Assembly: GCA_026874595.1 (NCBI GenBank)
Contig: CM049306.1
Location: 44,082,019-44,146,018 of the forward strand
Direction of reading: 5' to 3'
Length of the DNA stretch: 64,000 nucleotides
Source of the DNA: Sipunculus nudus
Lineage: Eukaryota; Annelida; Sipuncula; Golfingiida; Sipunculidae
Position numbers and translations under genes: made by a program. Below the pieces are notes generated by a model that saw only the letters and a list, made by a program, of their open reading frames with translations, ran no database searches and was not told the DNA's origin. The stretch's first letter is position 1. Each line of letters starts with the position of its first letter. This document shows, one piece after another, positions 11,876-23,339 of the stretch.

Positions 11876-12697
11876 CAGAGCAAATAAGAATTAATAATTA
11901 AGGAAAAAAATAATATACTTAATTTGTATAACAGAATGAGTGTTGAAAGGTGTACTTTAACAGGCCTGCCTGATTGAGACTTTGTGATTTCCAAACCATG
12001 ACTCAGGTTAAAAATCTGGACTCCGTTAATTGGTTAGGCATTGGCTAATTTAGTGATTCATTACAGCTCAACAAAAAATTTGGTCTACATATCAAATGGG
12101 ACAAAACTGGAAAAAATCAAGCTAAAATTATTTTTTAAATGGAATCTCTGAATTTCTGTTTCTTTTTTTCATTTTATTCTATTGTTTCACAATATCCAGA
12201 CATTTTGTCCCTTTCACCCAGGAGTCTACACCTGTTTATGGTGGAAATATAAAATAAAAAAACTGTACATGTCTCTGTCTAGTAAATGAAAATGTAAATC
12301 CTTTGGTGGTATAAATTGGTCAGGTACATGTAATCCACAAATTGTAATTTGTAATAAACTGGTCATGTAATCCACTAATGGCACGTTTGGTTTTATGGCT
12401 ATATGGGCTTTTCATTGAGATGTTTTAGTTTCCATTTCATTGTGGATTTTTTAAAAATGAAAAAAGTGTCAGATTATTGAAATAACTAAGAGTTAAAACC
12501 ACTTGTAAAACAATGGTCATTGTGGTGTCTAATGGGCACCCCATCAAGAACAGTCATATAATAAGTAAGCACTCACAAGTAGACTTATAAAAGTGAGGGT
12601 AAGCTCAGATAGATTTCAAACAAATACACTAAAACATACCTGATTAAATGGATTCATCAGCCCATTTTTTCTACTTTATATTTTATTCTATTTTCAG

Positions 12698-13344
12698 TGT
12701 ATTCATCATGAGTAACATCAAAGAAGTGATACCTAAAGGTGGCCAGCTGTACCAGGAGGATAACTTCAATATGGTCCTCTGTAAACCTAAGCTGCTGCCA
12801 ATGAAATCAGTCACACTAGAGAAACTGGAAAAGATGCAGAAAGAAGCCCAGGAAACTGTTAAACAGCAGGAGAAAGAGGAACAAGAGAAACAGATGATGA
12901 TGATGAGCAAGGGAATAGCCCCTGACCCATTCTCATGAATATTCATGAATTAATAGACAGTTTGTATTAAGAACTCATCATGTGAATAAGTTACTCATCA
13001 TTTGAATAAGGGAGAGATGCGAAAGGCTTAGGAGTCATGATAAGATTCAAGATGGACGCAGAAGATGAGACAGTGTTGTTGTGCCAGATGGTTGGACCAT
13101 AATTTAGAACATATGGAAGTCTGGCACTACATGCATGCAATGTGTCAACTTTGGGTATCTGATGGAGTACTTTGACATGTTCTCATGTGGTTCAAGTCTT
13201 GATTATGTTAACTTACGCTGGGCTTATGTGATGATGTAAAAGATCTGAATGTTACACTTATAGTTTCAACTTCAATTTTGTACACAATGAAATCACCATG
13301 GCACCAATTCCAGATACTCGCATTTGAATGTCATGTATAATAAA
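12698..13344 (+). CDS. BBIP1: BBIP1-like BBSome-interacting protein (coding exon and 3' UTR)
   Basis: The acceptor TATTTTCAG ends at 12697, the ATG is at 12708, and a TGA ends at 12938, giving 76 residues. The protein runs [18 protein letters not shown], then the family core [13 protein letters not shown] and [12 protein letters not shown], then a charged Gln/Glu/Lys/Met coiled tail. This matches human BBIP1 (BBIP10), the smallest BBSome subunit, which is needed for BBSome assembly and ciliary membrane traffic. An in-frame Met at 12648 lies in the intron and is rejected. The 3' UTR reaches a poly(A) signal AATAAA at 13339-13344. At least one upstream non-coding exon is expected and is not located with confidence. 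Confidence 0.9.
12708..12938 (+). CDS. BBIP1: BBIP1 open reading frame
   Basis: This is the coding part of the exon above. It is short, acidic/basic mixed, and has no signal peptide or membrane segment. The C-terminus is longer than in vertebrates by a Met-rich run ([15 protein letters not shown]). Confidence 0.9.
   Translation: MSNIKEVIPKGGQLYQEDNFNMVLCKPKLLPMKSVTLEKLEKMQKEAQETVKQQEKEEQEKQMMMMSKGIAPDPFS
13339..13344 (+). terminator. Poly(A) signal of BBIP1
   Basis: AATAAA lies 400 bases after the BBIP1 stop codon on the same strand. Confidence 0.6.
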
Positions 13345-15330
13345 GTATATCACGTATATTTCATGTTTTGAGTTTTAATGAATCTAGAAAAAAAATTATA
13401 TAAGATTGTTTTTCCTGCTTAGTTTAGTTTAGTTATTAGGTAGTTCTTCTTAAATGTAGCAGAATTATAAAACAGTAGATTATACTATTTAGCAATCTGG
13501 GAGAGGGGTCGCTAGTTAAAAATGCCAGTGATTAGCAATGAGAACTATTGTTCTTTGAGGAAATTAGCTTTGCCATGATTTACATTTAGTAAAATTTCCT
13601 GTAAAGTTACAAAATTGCAGTAACCGAATATAAGAGATAAAAAGCTGACCTGAGTTAAATTTCATTCCTGTGAAGCTGGAAATTAAACTATATATACGAG
13701 AACATTACATATATTTTAGACTGTATCAATAAGCAGGTCTTGGAGTCCTGGAACATGGGAGTCCATTTGCCTTACTGAAAATCGAATTTCAGGTTTTATA
13801 TATATTACGGAATAACCAATAACATACCAACTGGATCTCCCAGATTAGCATTTCGGTGTGTATACCAGTATTATACTGATTACACTAGCATAATTCGCGG
13901 TGGTATGAAATTTAGTGTATTTTCTTATTTTGTGCTGGCAATTTGGTAGTTAATACATATAAAATAAATCCATAAATATATCAGATGGTGAACTGATGGG
14001 CAAAATCTTGAGTTCCTTAAATGAGCAAACTCACTGAAAAGGCCATTTTTTCCGGGTTTTGTCTGCACGGAACACGTTAAATGCAGTGGCTTTTCAATAT
14101 GCGATAAATTAGTACAGGGTAAGCTGTCTTCCGATTTGTCTGTGCGGAATTCGTTACCTTTACAGGGCAAATTCACCTTTGATGTCATGTAGTTTGTTTA
14201 TTCTGGTGTATTTGGTTTTTAGCTTGGTAAAGTAAAATCATTTCCACGGCGATCTTCCGTTTACCAAATTTGTCGCATGTTGAAACACCAGTGCATCAGA
14301 TAACGTGAAGTGATTTTAATAAAATCCGCCCCTTCCGCCTCCGCCAAACCCCCCTGAAAACAGGCGCCGTTGAAACAGCTTATTTAAAAACGCAGAGCTA
14401 AATCGACCAGATAATATTGCGTGATTTTCAAGCAGACTCTTTTTAAGGGTGTGGACTAATATATTAGGCCTGGACTCCCCTTTACCCGACCATGGGACAT
14501 TTGTTAAGGTTTTCCATTTTGGGTTGGACCCCTCCTTTTCCTAAATCCTGGATCTGTCCCTGACCAGCACGCAAAAACGCACATGTATAAACCTTATCTT
14601 GTACAAAGACGTGGCCCATTTCTATGACCGCTTTTCTGTACGCCTAAATACTATGGATATATTCGAGAATGCATATACGTGTCTAGGGGCAAGGGGTAGG
14701 AATTATATTAAAATTTCTATAATTTCTATAAAAAGCCTATCTTTCAGCCATACTCCCTTTTACAATTATCCTTGTTGATAGGATTGCAGACACGAAGTGC
14801 TCTTCAAAGTACGCAAGTTTTCGGTTTTGATATTTAAAATCTAACCCATACCTTTAATTTTTTGCAATTAACGGTAATGAATATCAAGAAAAGTAGTGGA
14901 AATGGCTGTGCAAAAGATGTCCCTAGAAGGCGGAATACGCTTTTTTCGCGCAGATAAAAAGCTCTGTTGGAGGCGTTTCTCCCGCGCATGTACCGTGATC
15001 ACAGAAAATGGCCTTATAATAATCCTATGAGATGTGCGTTAACGTTTATGATGTAGGTTTGTAAATTTGAAAATAATAAAAAAAAAAATCCTTTCAAATT
15101 AACATAATTTGTATAAACCGTATTCAAGAAGGAGCCAACCCAAACCTAGCTAAGGATCTAATAATGAGACGGCTGCATGCCTTTGAATTGGCGTGGTGTG
15201 TTCGCCGTGTGGAATTCCTGTCTTTCACGGGTAGAACCTTTCCATTGACTCGATTTTTCCGCAGGACGATGGTTCTGAAACCCGGGTCAATGGGAAGGCT
15301 GCGTTACGGAACCCGGGAGACGACATGGTC
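13345..15330. other. No gene seen; MITE remnants only
   Basis: Both strands lack an exon I can support. 14456-14566 is a degraded member of the GCGGATCC MITE family (gggttggacccct..ttttcctaaat then cctggatctgtccctga). Near 14848-14872 the end motif CCATACCTTTAATTTTTT recurs, as in the element at 19511. Confidence 0.5.
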
Positions 15331-15339
15331 AGAATATTT

Positions 15340-15552
15340 ATTAATCCATGCGCACGAATTACTAATCCGTGTGCACTAATTAGTAATCCATGGGCACCTT
15401 AATTGCGCACGGATTACTATGCCGTGCCCACGAATTAGTAATCCGTGCCCACGGAGTAGTTATCCGTGCGCACGAATTACTAAACCGAAGCTATCAAAGA
15501 TGGCAGACCGATAGGCAGACATATATTAGTAATCCGTGCGCACGGATTAATA
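15340..15552. repeat. Array of near-palindromic 21-bp units
   Basis: About eight copies of TAATCCGTGCGCACGAATTAC and close variants (CCATGCGCACG, CCGTGCCCACG, CCGTGTGCACT) run in alternating senses from 15340 to 15475. One further copy lies at 15529-15552. Each unit is itself nearly palindromic around GTGCGCAC. Confidence 0.8.
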
Positions 15553-16001
15553 ACTATTTCGACATTGTCGTCTCTTGGGCCCCGTAATGCAGCCCCCCCC
15601 CGATCCCCTTCCGGGCTGCGTGCTGCATGGATAACTCATTATATTGTCTGCTAATCAAACGCAGAAAATTCGCGTCAATGGAAAGGTTGACCGCTCGGGT
15701 GAAAAATGGGTGGGTGATTAAATATTATTAAAAGATAAGGGGAACAAAGTGGGAGCGGAACATGACCTACAGCATTTCATCAGAGAATGTCGGGATGTTC
15801 TTGTATGTACAGATCTTCACTTGGAGAATTTCTTTGCGGGAAGTGTTCGATTTTATATTCTTAAGGGAGGAAATAAGAAGAAACGGATAAAATCTATAAT
15901 TTTGTCATCTCCTTAAAGATTCTTGGTCCTTATTTCTTAAATGAAAGGTCAAACAAGGAGCCAAAATCCGTCTTCTAAGGGGTAATTTATAATATTGGTA
16001 A
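15553..16001. other. No feature seen
   Basis: A poly-C tract at 15593-15602 is the only notable element. No exon, inverted repeat or array is supported. Confidence 0.4.
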
Positions 16002-16021
16002 CATGATAAAAGGGTTTGGTT

Positions 16022-16137
16022 CAGCGCATTTAAATGCAAATGCAAATTTTTTAATTCATTCTAATGTAAATGCAAATGCAAATAGAACCAAATGCAAATG
16101 CGACAAGAATATTAAGTGCAAATGCATTTGCAAATTG
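16022..16137. repeat. Cluster of ATGCAAAT octamers
   Basis: ATGCAAAT or its complement occurs at least four times here. It recurs at 16280 and twice at 17795-17840 in the opposite arm. The octamer is the consensus site for POU-domain factors; whether it acts as such here is unknown. Confidence 0.75.
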
Positions 16138-16307
16138 ATCCCGGATTTGTTACATATAATACTCAACAGGACAATACTAACATTTCTGTAACTGTGAAAA
16201 ATAAGTTTATACAATTTATAAAGATATATCATATTAATCAATACCGAAATAAAACTTCTACTTACACACTCAAATTGAGATGCAAATGTAGAGTTACTTG
16301 AAGCTCT

Positions 16308-17784
16308 CAGTGGCCGATCTAGAGGTGGGCGCCCGCGGCAAGCGACCCCCCTCCCCCGTTAAGCTGTAACATCTCCCATTTTATCAATATAAATCTGTTA
16401 CCATTTATAAGTGTTTTAGTTTCAGTTTTAAGATTTTGTCTTTCAGATTATAAAGCTAATCTATCAGTTTATTACTATCTAATGCATGAATTAAGGATAT
16501 TAATGAATAAGTTTAGCTCCGTTAAAGGGGCCCATTCACCTACAATAATTTATGTCATTTCTGGCTTCCTCGGTTTTATATTAATGATCTTAGGGTAATT
16601 TTGGTCGTGAAAATTTCTTATAACGACTTCGTGAAGGATATATAAACTTGTTTATCAAGGACATGTTTGTAAACAAAGCAACGTTGACAAACGGGAAAAA
16701 CATGTAACCTAAGGTGGTAGGTTGATGCATGTATGCGGAGGTAGAAAGGTCACTTGTTGCAAAATGCCATTTGCAAAGCTCTGGCTTATCTGACTTGCTG
16801 CAAAATACCCTTGTTGAATCTGTTTTGATTATTTTCGTGGCCCCAAAATTATAAACACGTTAATATAAACAAAACAAGCAGCCTGTTTGCGGTGATATCA
16901 ACGTTCTTTTGCCTATTTTCATAAAAGCTCCAAGGGATTACCTTTAGTTTTTCAAGGTCAGATAGGTGATTCGCCTCCTTTTAATATTGCGTCAAAATAA
17001 TTCTATACTGAGGAAGGGTGTCTTTAGATTGTTAATCTCTTGTCATATAATAAGGAGGTATCCCCCCTCCCCCAATCGCTCTCGGCCTTCCCTTTAGCAT
17101 GTAAAGCACACATGCAGGCTGGGGGAAAATCTCAGCACTCCTCGGGTTATATTCGAACTCCTGATTAATTTTTACCGAGGATGAATTTTAAAGACGATAT
17201 TTTGCATGATTTTACCGTAGATGAACATTTACAGCATTGATATCAACATTTTACAAACGACTGAATGGTATGATATTTAAGTTGATATTCAAAGTTTGAA
17301 GAAACATCAGTATTTAAGCCAGCCACACGTTAATCTCACACCCCAAGTTTGACCACATTATTCAAAGGCATTCAACAGAATATTAATCGGGGATAAGAAA
17401 ATCCTCATATTTTCTTGAAAGGTGCCTCATACTGGCATCAATACATTGCATATTTTAATTTTCTTCCAGTACTTGAACGGGTTACCCCTCCTATACGATC
17501 CCCCATATATACCTGTATATCCATAACTTTTAAAATAAACATAAAGATAATTTTTTAGCTGATTATATTATACGTACATAGTAATGATATCTATAGGACA
17601 ATATAATATCACACAACATACTATGTTAGCACATTATTTTATATTTATTTAAGATTAACATAATTTTTTTGCACTAAATAATTACATGCACAATTTATAG
17701 AACTTAACTTATACTTCATAATATCCGTCAACCGCCAACCCAGCATTAGCGCCCTCTGTTCTCGTATTTCTGGATCCGCCACTT
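16308..17784. mobile_element. Nested DNA element with GTGGC(C/G)GATC ends
   Basis: The left end reads CAGTGGCCGATCTAGAGGTGGG and the right end, on the opposite strand, CAAGTGGCGGATCCAGA. These are the ends of the widespread hAT-type MITE seen elsewhere in the window. It interrupts the octamer element. A clean target duplication is not visible; only CTCT is shared. Confidence 0.5.
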
Positions 17785-17879
17785 GCTCTGCATTTAAATG
17801 CAAATGTGATATTTTTAAATGCAAAGCATTTGCATTTGAACCCAACCCTGCATGATAATTATGATAATAAAATTCATAC

Positions 17880-17958
17880 CTGTCCTCATTTGGAGGATAT
17901 CCATGTGGGAACTTCTGGATTTCAAATTTCTTGACAGGAAATGAGAAAAAACTGGTGT
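17880..17958 (-). other. Possible isolated exon
   Basis: A 79-bp segment lies between the possible acceptor GTTTATAG and the donor GTATGAATT. One frame reads TSFFSFPVKKFEIQKF then PHGYPPNEDR. I do not recognise a family, a second frame is also open, and no partner exon was found. It lies 22 bases from the target duplication of the hAT-like element. Confidence 0.2.
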
Positions 17959-18872
17959 CTATAAACTGTCCGGATGTTTAAAGAAGTAAATGTATATAAA
18001 TAAAGTTTGTAAATTTTAAAAGTATTGTTAAACATTATAATGATTGACTGGTGAACTGTTTTAATAGACATATTATATTATTTTTCAATAAATAATCTTT
18101 GTACATTTTTTGGACATTCTCACTGTTTAATATAATAAATCCAAACAATAAAAAAGTGAAGGTCTTATAGCTTCACTCTTATCAGCTTAAGAAACTCAAA
18201 CAACATGGGCATGTTCCACTTGCCAATATGAATGAAATGACTCTAGCGTGATATTAGAGCCAAGAGATCGGGTTTGCATTTACCAGGAACACTTGATCAG
18301 AAACCCAAATGAGCAGTAGGGGACAAAGACTATTTGGCTAATCCACGTCATAACTGGCTAACTTTGGGGCTTGGTAAGTTGACAGAACTCAGAGGTCGGT
18401 GGAAAGTTCCCCTATCCCACAAGAAAGCGCTGGCGGGGGTGAAGCATGACAGAGGTTCTATTACTGACTTCTGTTTGGATAACATATTGTGCAGGTCTAT
18501 CATGTCAGCAGCGGCCCATTCATTCCGTGTTTGTGGTAGATCCGTGGATTATAGTGGTTGACAAGGGACTGTAGTAGGTAGCAAATAAATACACCGACCA
18601 ACAGTAGTACAGGCCGAGTTCAAAACCTACCAGTCACGGTTACTACTGTTGCGCCGCGACCAATGTGCACGAGATATCATGGTAACTACAATTATGCTTT
18701 GATTCCTTCTTAATTATTCTTTGAATGATTCATATAGTATTTGAGTATGACTGTGAGTAATTAAATTCAATCAATTTTCCTTAACTCATACCAATTCAAA
18801 ACAAGGTTATCCATATACATACTGGTTTTTCTGAACCAGTGGTACTTTTGTGTTTTGATATTACAATTATAC

Positions 18873-19060
18873 AGAAGCGGATCCAAGGGGGGGGGGGGGA
18901 GTCCAGGGGGTCCGGACTCCCCCTTATTTTTAGCCGATGCAACCTTTTTAAGGGTTTTAGACCAATTTTGTGGCCTGGACATCCCCGGGGACCTAATTTT
19001 TAGGTTTATCATAGTCCTCCTGGGTTGGACCCCCCCCCCATTTTCCTAAATTCGCCTCTG
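18873..19060. mobile_element. Short MITE, GCGGATCC family
   Basis: It begins AGAAGCGGATCCAAGG with a poly-G run and ends, complementary, in ..TAAATTCGCCTCTG. TTATAC flanks it at 18867-18872 and 19061-19066. The interior has paired motifs (gggtccggactccccc, gttggaccccc). It is non-coding. Confidence 0.75.
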
Positions 19061-19510
19061 TTATACTGTGTACACAAGTCAGAATCGGCTTGACATTAGA
19101 AAATTTCCCCCCAAGTGATAGCAGTAAATATATAATCGTTATATTCAAAATACTGAATGTGAACCATGATTATATTTATATATTTCAATATATATCAACA
19201 GGATATCTTATTCAGCAAATGCTGTTTTTTAAATGAGGTCCTGCTAACAATTTAAAACATGAAACATTTAAATATATATGATTAGTTGTTTCCATTGCCT
19301 CAGCACAATATTTCGTGACCCTTTAAAAGCCAATGTTTGGTTCATATACTAAATCTGCTATATGTTGTCATAAAAATATAATGCTGGAATTAAGAAAGGA
19401 GGAAAACCGAAAGGGCTGACCATTTTTTTAAACACATGCCTTCGGATCATTCTCAGATCAATGTCAGCAATTTGACTCCCTGATTCAGAATTCAGTGTTG
19501 TAAGGCTAAA

Positions 19511-19802
19511 AAAGGTATGGTTCTTAGGCACTTTCTTTCAGAAACCAGTGCAGGCGGGCGATATTTAATTTTACCTTTTTTGTATGTTTCTGTAAAAATG
19601 TCATAATATCAGGGAAAAACATAAAAATAAAAGAATTGGTTTGCTTAAAAGGCAAAAGCACTACATAACAAAGGTTATCTTATCAAATTGTATTATTTTA
19701 TCTTCTTGAAAAATGAAAATCGAAATAAAAATTTTTGATGCGGGGGTGGGGGGGGGGGGGGTGTTAAAATTGACGCGAGCGGTGCCTGAGAACCATACCT
19801 TT
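19511..19802. mobile_element. Short MITE with AAGGTATGGTTCT ends
   Basis: Terminal inverted repeats AAAGGTATGGTTCTTAGGCAC (19511-19531) and its near-complement (19782-19802) enclose about 290 bp with a poly-G run at 19747. The same terminus occurs alone near 14848. Confidence 0.65.
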
Positions 19803-20163
19803 AATTTTTTGGCCTTGTATACTGGAATCTATGAATGAGAATGGGAAGAAAAGAATGAATGCAAACATTTGATGATAGTATTGTATGTCTAGAGTGTCAA
19901 TATGACTAATTGTTAAATGTCATCAAAGGTTAGTTACGTTGACACAAGTCGAAATCAATGTTCTACGTGTGATGGGACACATTTTGTGATGCCATAACTC
20001 TTATATTATTCACGCCTAAGAATTGAGATATTGAACATTATCAGGTGTGTCTGTATACATGTTTATGTCTGTCCGACCCTACAGCTGAAAAGCACAATAT
20101 AATTCCGCTTTGAAATTTTACGTGGGATAGGTTGCTACTATATCTCGGTTTGATTATTTACAG

Positions 20164-20275
20164 GACGAAGGAAACCAGGTTGTTATAGAAGGTGAGGTTA
20201 AAACAGATGAAGCAGAGACCGAGACTGTCAAAGAACACCAAGAACAAACGGAGCTTGATGATGCAGTTCTGGCAG
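20164..20275 (+). CDS. Calmodulin-like gene, acidic N-terminal exon
   Basis: The acceptor TTTACAG and donor GCAG|GTGAAG were chosen because only this donor keeps the frame open into the next exon (G|AG, Glu). It encodes DEGNQVVIEGEVKTDEAE and then TETVKEHQEQTELDDAVLA. Confidence 0.75.
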
Positions 20276-23097
20276 GTGAAGAACAGGTTTATGTCTTCCT
20301 GTACAAATTCTATTGAGATCATTCGGTGAAACATTTATCAACGTGCCATAAAAATGATCCAACTTTAATCTGCTATCAAAGAATAAAAGATAGGTTAGCA
20401 TTTTGTGTACCCTTAGAGTGACGTAACAGACCAGGAGACAATGTTCCCTTCAGTTTCTCTGAGCCGTGTAGCCTTTTCACAGGCGACCGAATCTCTGTAT
20501 CTTCAATTTGAATGTACAGTATTATGTTAATAAAAAATGAACTCGTGTACACAAGTAGCATGCAACAGGGCAAATACATAATAGTACTTGATAAAACCAA
20601 TATATACAATATAAATAGTAGTCTGCGTCTGGGATTTATACAGTTTTACAAAACTACAATAAAAATTTGATTTAACATAGTTCGGTGAAGCCTCACTTAT
20701 AAAGCACAATTGGTTCCATTTGATAGCAACTGAATGTATTAAGTTAGGGTCGGAATAGCAAATAAGCAGAGATTTATATTAAGCGAATTTCAAATTATTT
20801 TAAATAACGATAAGTCTGTTGGTTGTTACAGAGATGAAGACAGCTTTCCGGATGTTTGACCGTAATGATGATGGGAACATCAGTCAGACCGAGCTGGGGA
20901 CAGTGATGCGCGTGCTGGGCGGCAACCCGACAGACGCCGAACTCAACGAGATCTTCAGTCACCTTGACGAGGACAGTGAGTAGTCTCTAACACAGAGACA
21001 CGAAAGCGCTAAGCTATCCAACCCCCCCCCCCCCCCCCCCCACCAACACCAATCCCAGTTAGTTTATGGAAGAGGTCATGGCAGCACATTCTCTCGAATT
21101 ATTACTTAACCTTGTGAAAATGTTATTACTGTTACTTATCTAGGCTGCCTTAATAAACGCTTTTCAAATGATATATGCCCTTTATTGTTCCAGATGCATA
21201 TATGGCGCCATATAAACTCAAAGAAATGGGATCTGCAGTTTTCAATTTAAACCTGGTATCAGACGCACCTATCAGCCACCATCAAACAAACCAACAAACC
21301 AACCTACAAACTTGCAAAAAACAAACTAAGAAACAAGATGGCACTTATCTGAGCGCATATGCTTCCGTCAAAGGAAAACATATTCTTACTAAGCCGCCCC
21401 TTTCTATTTATCCTTACCTACATTTAATGGAATCTTTCCATCCAAACAATACTGTGTTCGCGGTTAAAAGAATTCTTTTAGAGTACATTTTCCACTGAGA
21501 TTTTATGGATGGCTCCAAAGTATCTCTCCTAGTTCTCATTATCATCCTGTATTGTTTTTCTTAATTGAACCATGAATTAGGATGCAGTTGAATTCTGTTC
21601 TACTAATATATTATAAACATAATATTTGGAATAAAAACAGAAAACATTTATTTAAATTCAAGATCATTTTCCTCTTCATGTTGCTTCAAACCTTTCCTTT
21701 TTCTCTGGTTGCGCGTTCACTTTCGCATATGAAAGGCAAGTCAGCCTGTTTTCTTACATTCTTAAACGTAAGTAGGAATATTAAGCTGTAAAATAGCTTA
21801 ATCCTACTAGAATTTGGTCATGGTCCAGAAAATCGTTATTCCACCCTAAACCTTGCCGATAAATGTCCCCGTGCCATCAAACACTGGATTCTAAACTGGA
21901 CTGTCTACTTTTGTGTCGAATCTCCCTCCCTCGTCGAATCATGACAGGTTTCTTTCTCCAAATTTCTCGAAACAGCTCATGGGGGGGGGGGGGGGGGGGG
22001 GTGTGCCATTTACCGCAAACACTAAAACTTGCATGTCAAAGGTCGAATGTCGAAATTATGGATATACTGAGGATATAAAGTAAATATTAATAAATATTCT
22101 GTTTTCACAGATAACGGCCAGATTGAGTTTACGGAGTTTGTGGCGATCATGGAGAAGCATTTAAAAACACCCGTGGATGAAGAAGCGGAGATCTTGGACG
22201 CTTTCAAGTTATTTGACCGTAATGGTGACGGATACGTGTACGCTGCCGACCTCAAATACGTCATGCATGGGCTGGGGAATGAAATAACGGACGAAGACGT
22301 CGACAGAATATTAGCTAAAGGAGACATTGACGGAGATGGAAAGTTAAATTATCCAGGTAAATATCAACTATTTCAACTTCAATATTTAAATTACCACTAT
22401 ATTATATATTATACTAAATGATGCTACATGCAATTTTTTTCAAAATTGATAAGAATTTATCCTCTTTTCAAATGAATCTTATATTGTTATAATAATAAAA
22501 ATTATCATTATTATTATTATCTTTTAAAATGAATCTAATAATAGTGATTTTATTTTGTTTACAAGCAGTTATTGCAGGAGTTTAGTCAACAGCTTTGGCA
22601 TAAAATCCTATAGGCGGAATAAATAAAACGTTTGATTATGAATAAAAAAGCTTATGTTTTCAGCAACTTAGCGACGTGTGATCACTTTAGCACTCTCTGG
22701 CCGAGAAAAAGTAGATAAAAGCAGTAACTATACACGGTAGCAGTTTATATTATATGAAGGGAATGAACTAAAGGGGGAATTTAATTGGCGGGTCAAAAAA
22801 ATCGATTTGTTTAAAAAAAAAGTTCAGAGAGTGCTGGCAGATTTCATATAATATGTTAACTCTCGTATGTAGAGGTACAGGGAATAATTCAACACGAAAA
22901 ATCTTAAGCTGCTTTTCGGTATTACGTAATAGCTTACTTTTTGAGCATTAACGGTATTTTTTTTAAAATTTCATTTGACTTTCAGTATAATTACAATTAC
23001 AAAGTATAGTGACGTACACAGATAAAAATATATATATTTTTTCCAGTAATTTCACTATTTGTTTTCAGAATTTGTGAAACTGATGTGTGAGAAATGA
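20164..23097 (+). CDS. Calmodulin-like protein with four EF hands, 5' end unresolved
   Basis: Exons 20164-20275, 20832-20975, 22111-22356 and 23069-23097 join in one frame ending CEK-stop. The first exon encodes an acidic region rich in Glu, Thr and Gln that calmodulin lacks. Four EF-hand loops follow: DRNDDGNISQTE, DEDNNGQIEFTE, DRNGDGYVYAAD and DIDGDGKLNYPE. Loops 1, 2 and 4 have the standard acidic residues and Glu at position 12; loop 3 has Asp at 12. The third exon has a central linker EKHLKTPVDEEAEI like the calmodulin linker. The role is a soluble calcium sensor by family; targets are unknown. The first visible exon is in phase 0 with no start codon, so an upstream exon is missing from this annotation. 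It resembles calmodulin and troponin C, but I cannot place it in a named subfamily. Confidence 0.88.
20832..20975 (+). CDS. Calmodulin-like gene, EF hand 1 exon
   Basis: It encodes EMKTAFRMF, loop DRNDDGNISQTE and helix LGTVMRVLGGNPTDAEL, then the start of loop 2. The donor is GTGAGT. 144 bp, phase 1 in and 1 out. Confidence 0.92.
22111..22356 (+). CDS. Calmodulin-like gene, EF hands 2-4 exon
   Basis: The acceptor GTTTTCACAG and donor GTAAAT enclose 246 bp. It completes loop 2 and encodes loop 3 (Asp at position 12) and most of loop 4. The Glu at position 12 of loop 4 spans the next junction. Confidence 0.92.
23069..23097 (+). CDS. Calmodulin-like gene, last coding exon
   Basis: The acceptor GTTTTCAG is followed by EFVKLMCEK and TGA. 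The short final exon is typical of calmodulin-family genes. Confidence 0.88.
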
Positions 23098-23323
23098 TGG
23101 TGCAGTTTTACTGATCCACCATACGGAAGTGGAAACATTCAAGAGGATGGATTTAGGCAAGAGATATCGACATTGATGCTCTATGAGCGTTTGTTTGTCA
23201 GTTATATTAATGTCTCAAAGATTGTCATAAAAAGCTAAATTATTTTCTGAAAACAGGAGATCGAAGTTAATATAACTAATTTTGACAAGCAATATTCGTT
23301 CTTTGTGGTCATTTTTTTTTTCA

Positions 23324-23329
23324 AATAAA
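23324..23329 (+). terminator. Poly(A) signal of calmodulin-like gene
   Basis: AATAAA lies 227 bases after the stop codon on the coding strand, after a T-rich stretch. Confidence 0.55.
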
Positions 23330-23339
23330 TCCGATAAAT

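Larger units (their letters stand above)
16010..17850. mobile_element. hAT-like element with octamer-rich ends, hosting a second element
   Basis: The left end is AAGGGTTTGGTTCAGCGC and the right end is the complement of CAGGGTTGGGTTCAAATGC. An 8-bp direct repeat CATGATAA flanks it at 16002-16009 and 17851-17858. CAGGG tips with an 8-bp target duplication are typical of hAT elements. The first 125 bp and last 60 bp carry repeated ATGCAAAT octamers. A second pair of ends (16308 and 17784) lies inside. No transposase frame is visible. Confidence 0.75.

Noticed and set aside
15164-15587. Plus-strand frames over the near-palindromic array
   Set aside because: The translation is a product of the repeated 21-bp unit, and no start context or splice support exists.
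21175-21498. 107-codon plus-strand frame in the calmodulin-like gene intron
   Set aside because: It lies between well-supported exons, is not in phase with them, and its translation is low complexity (TNQQTNLQTCKKQTKK).
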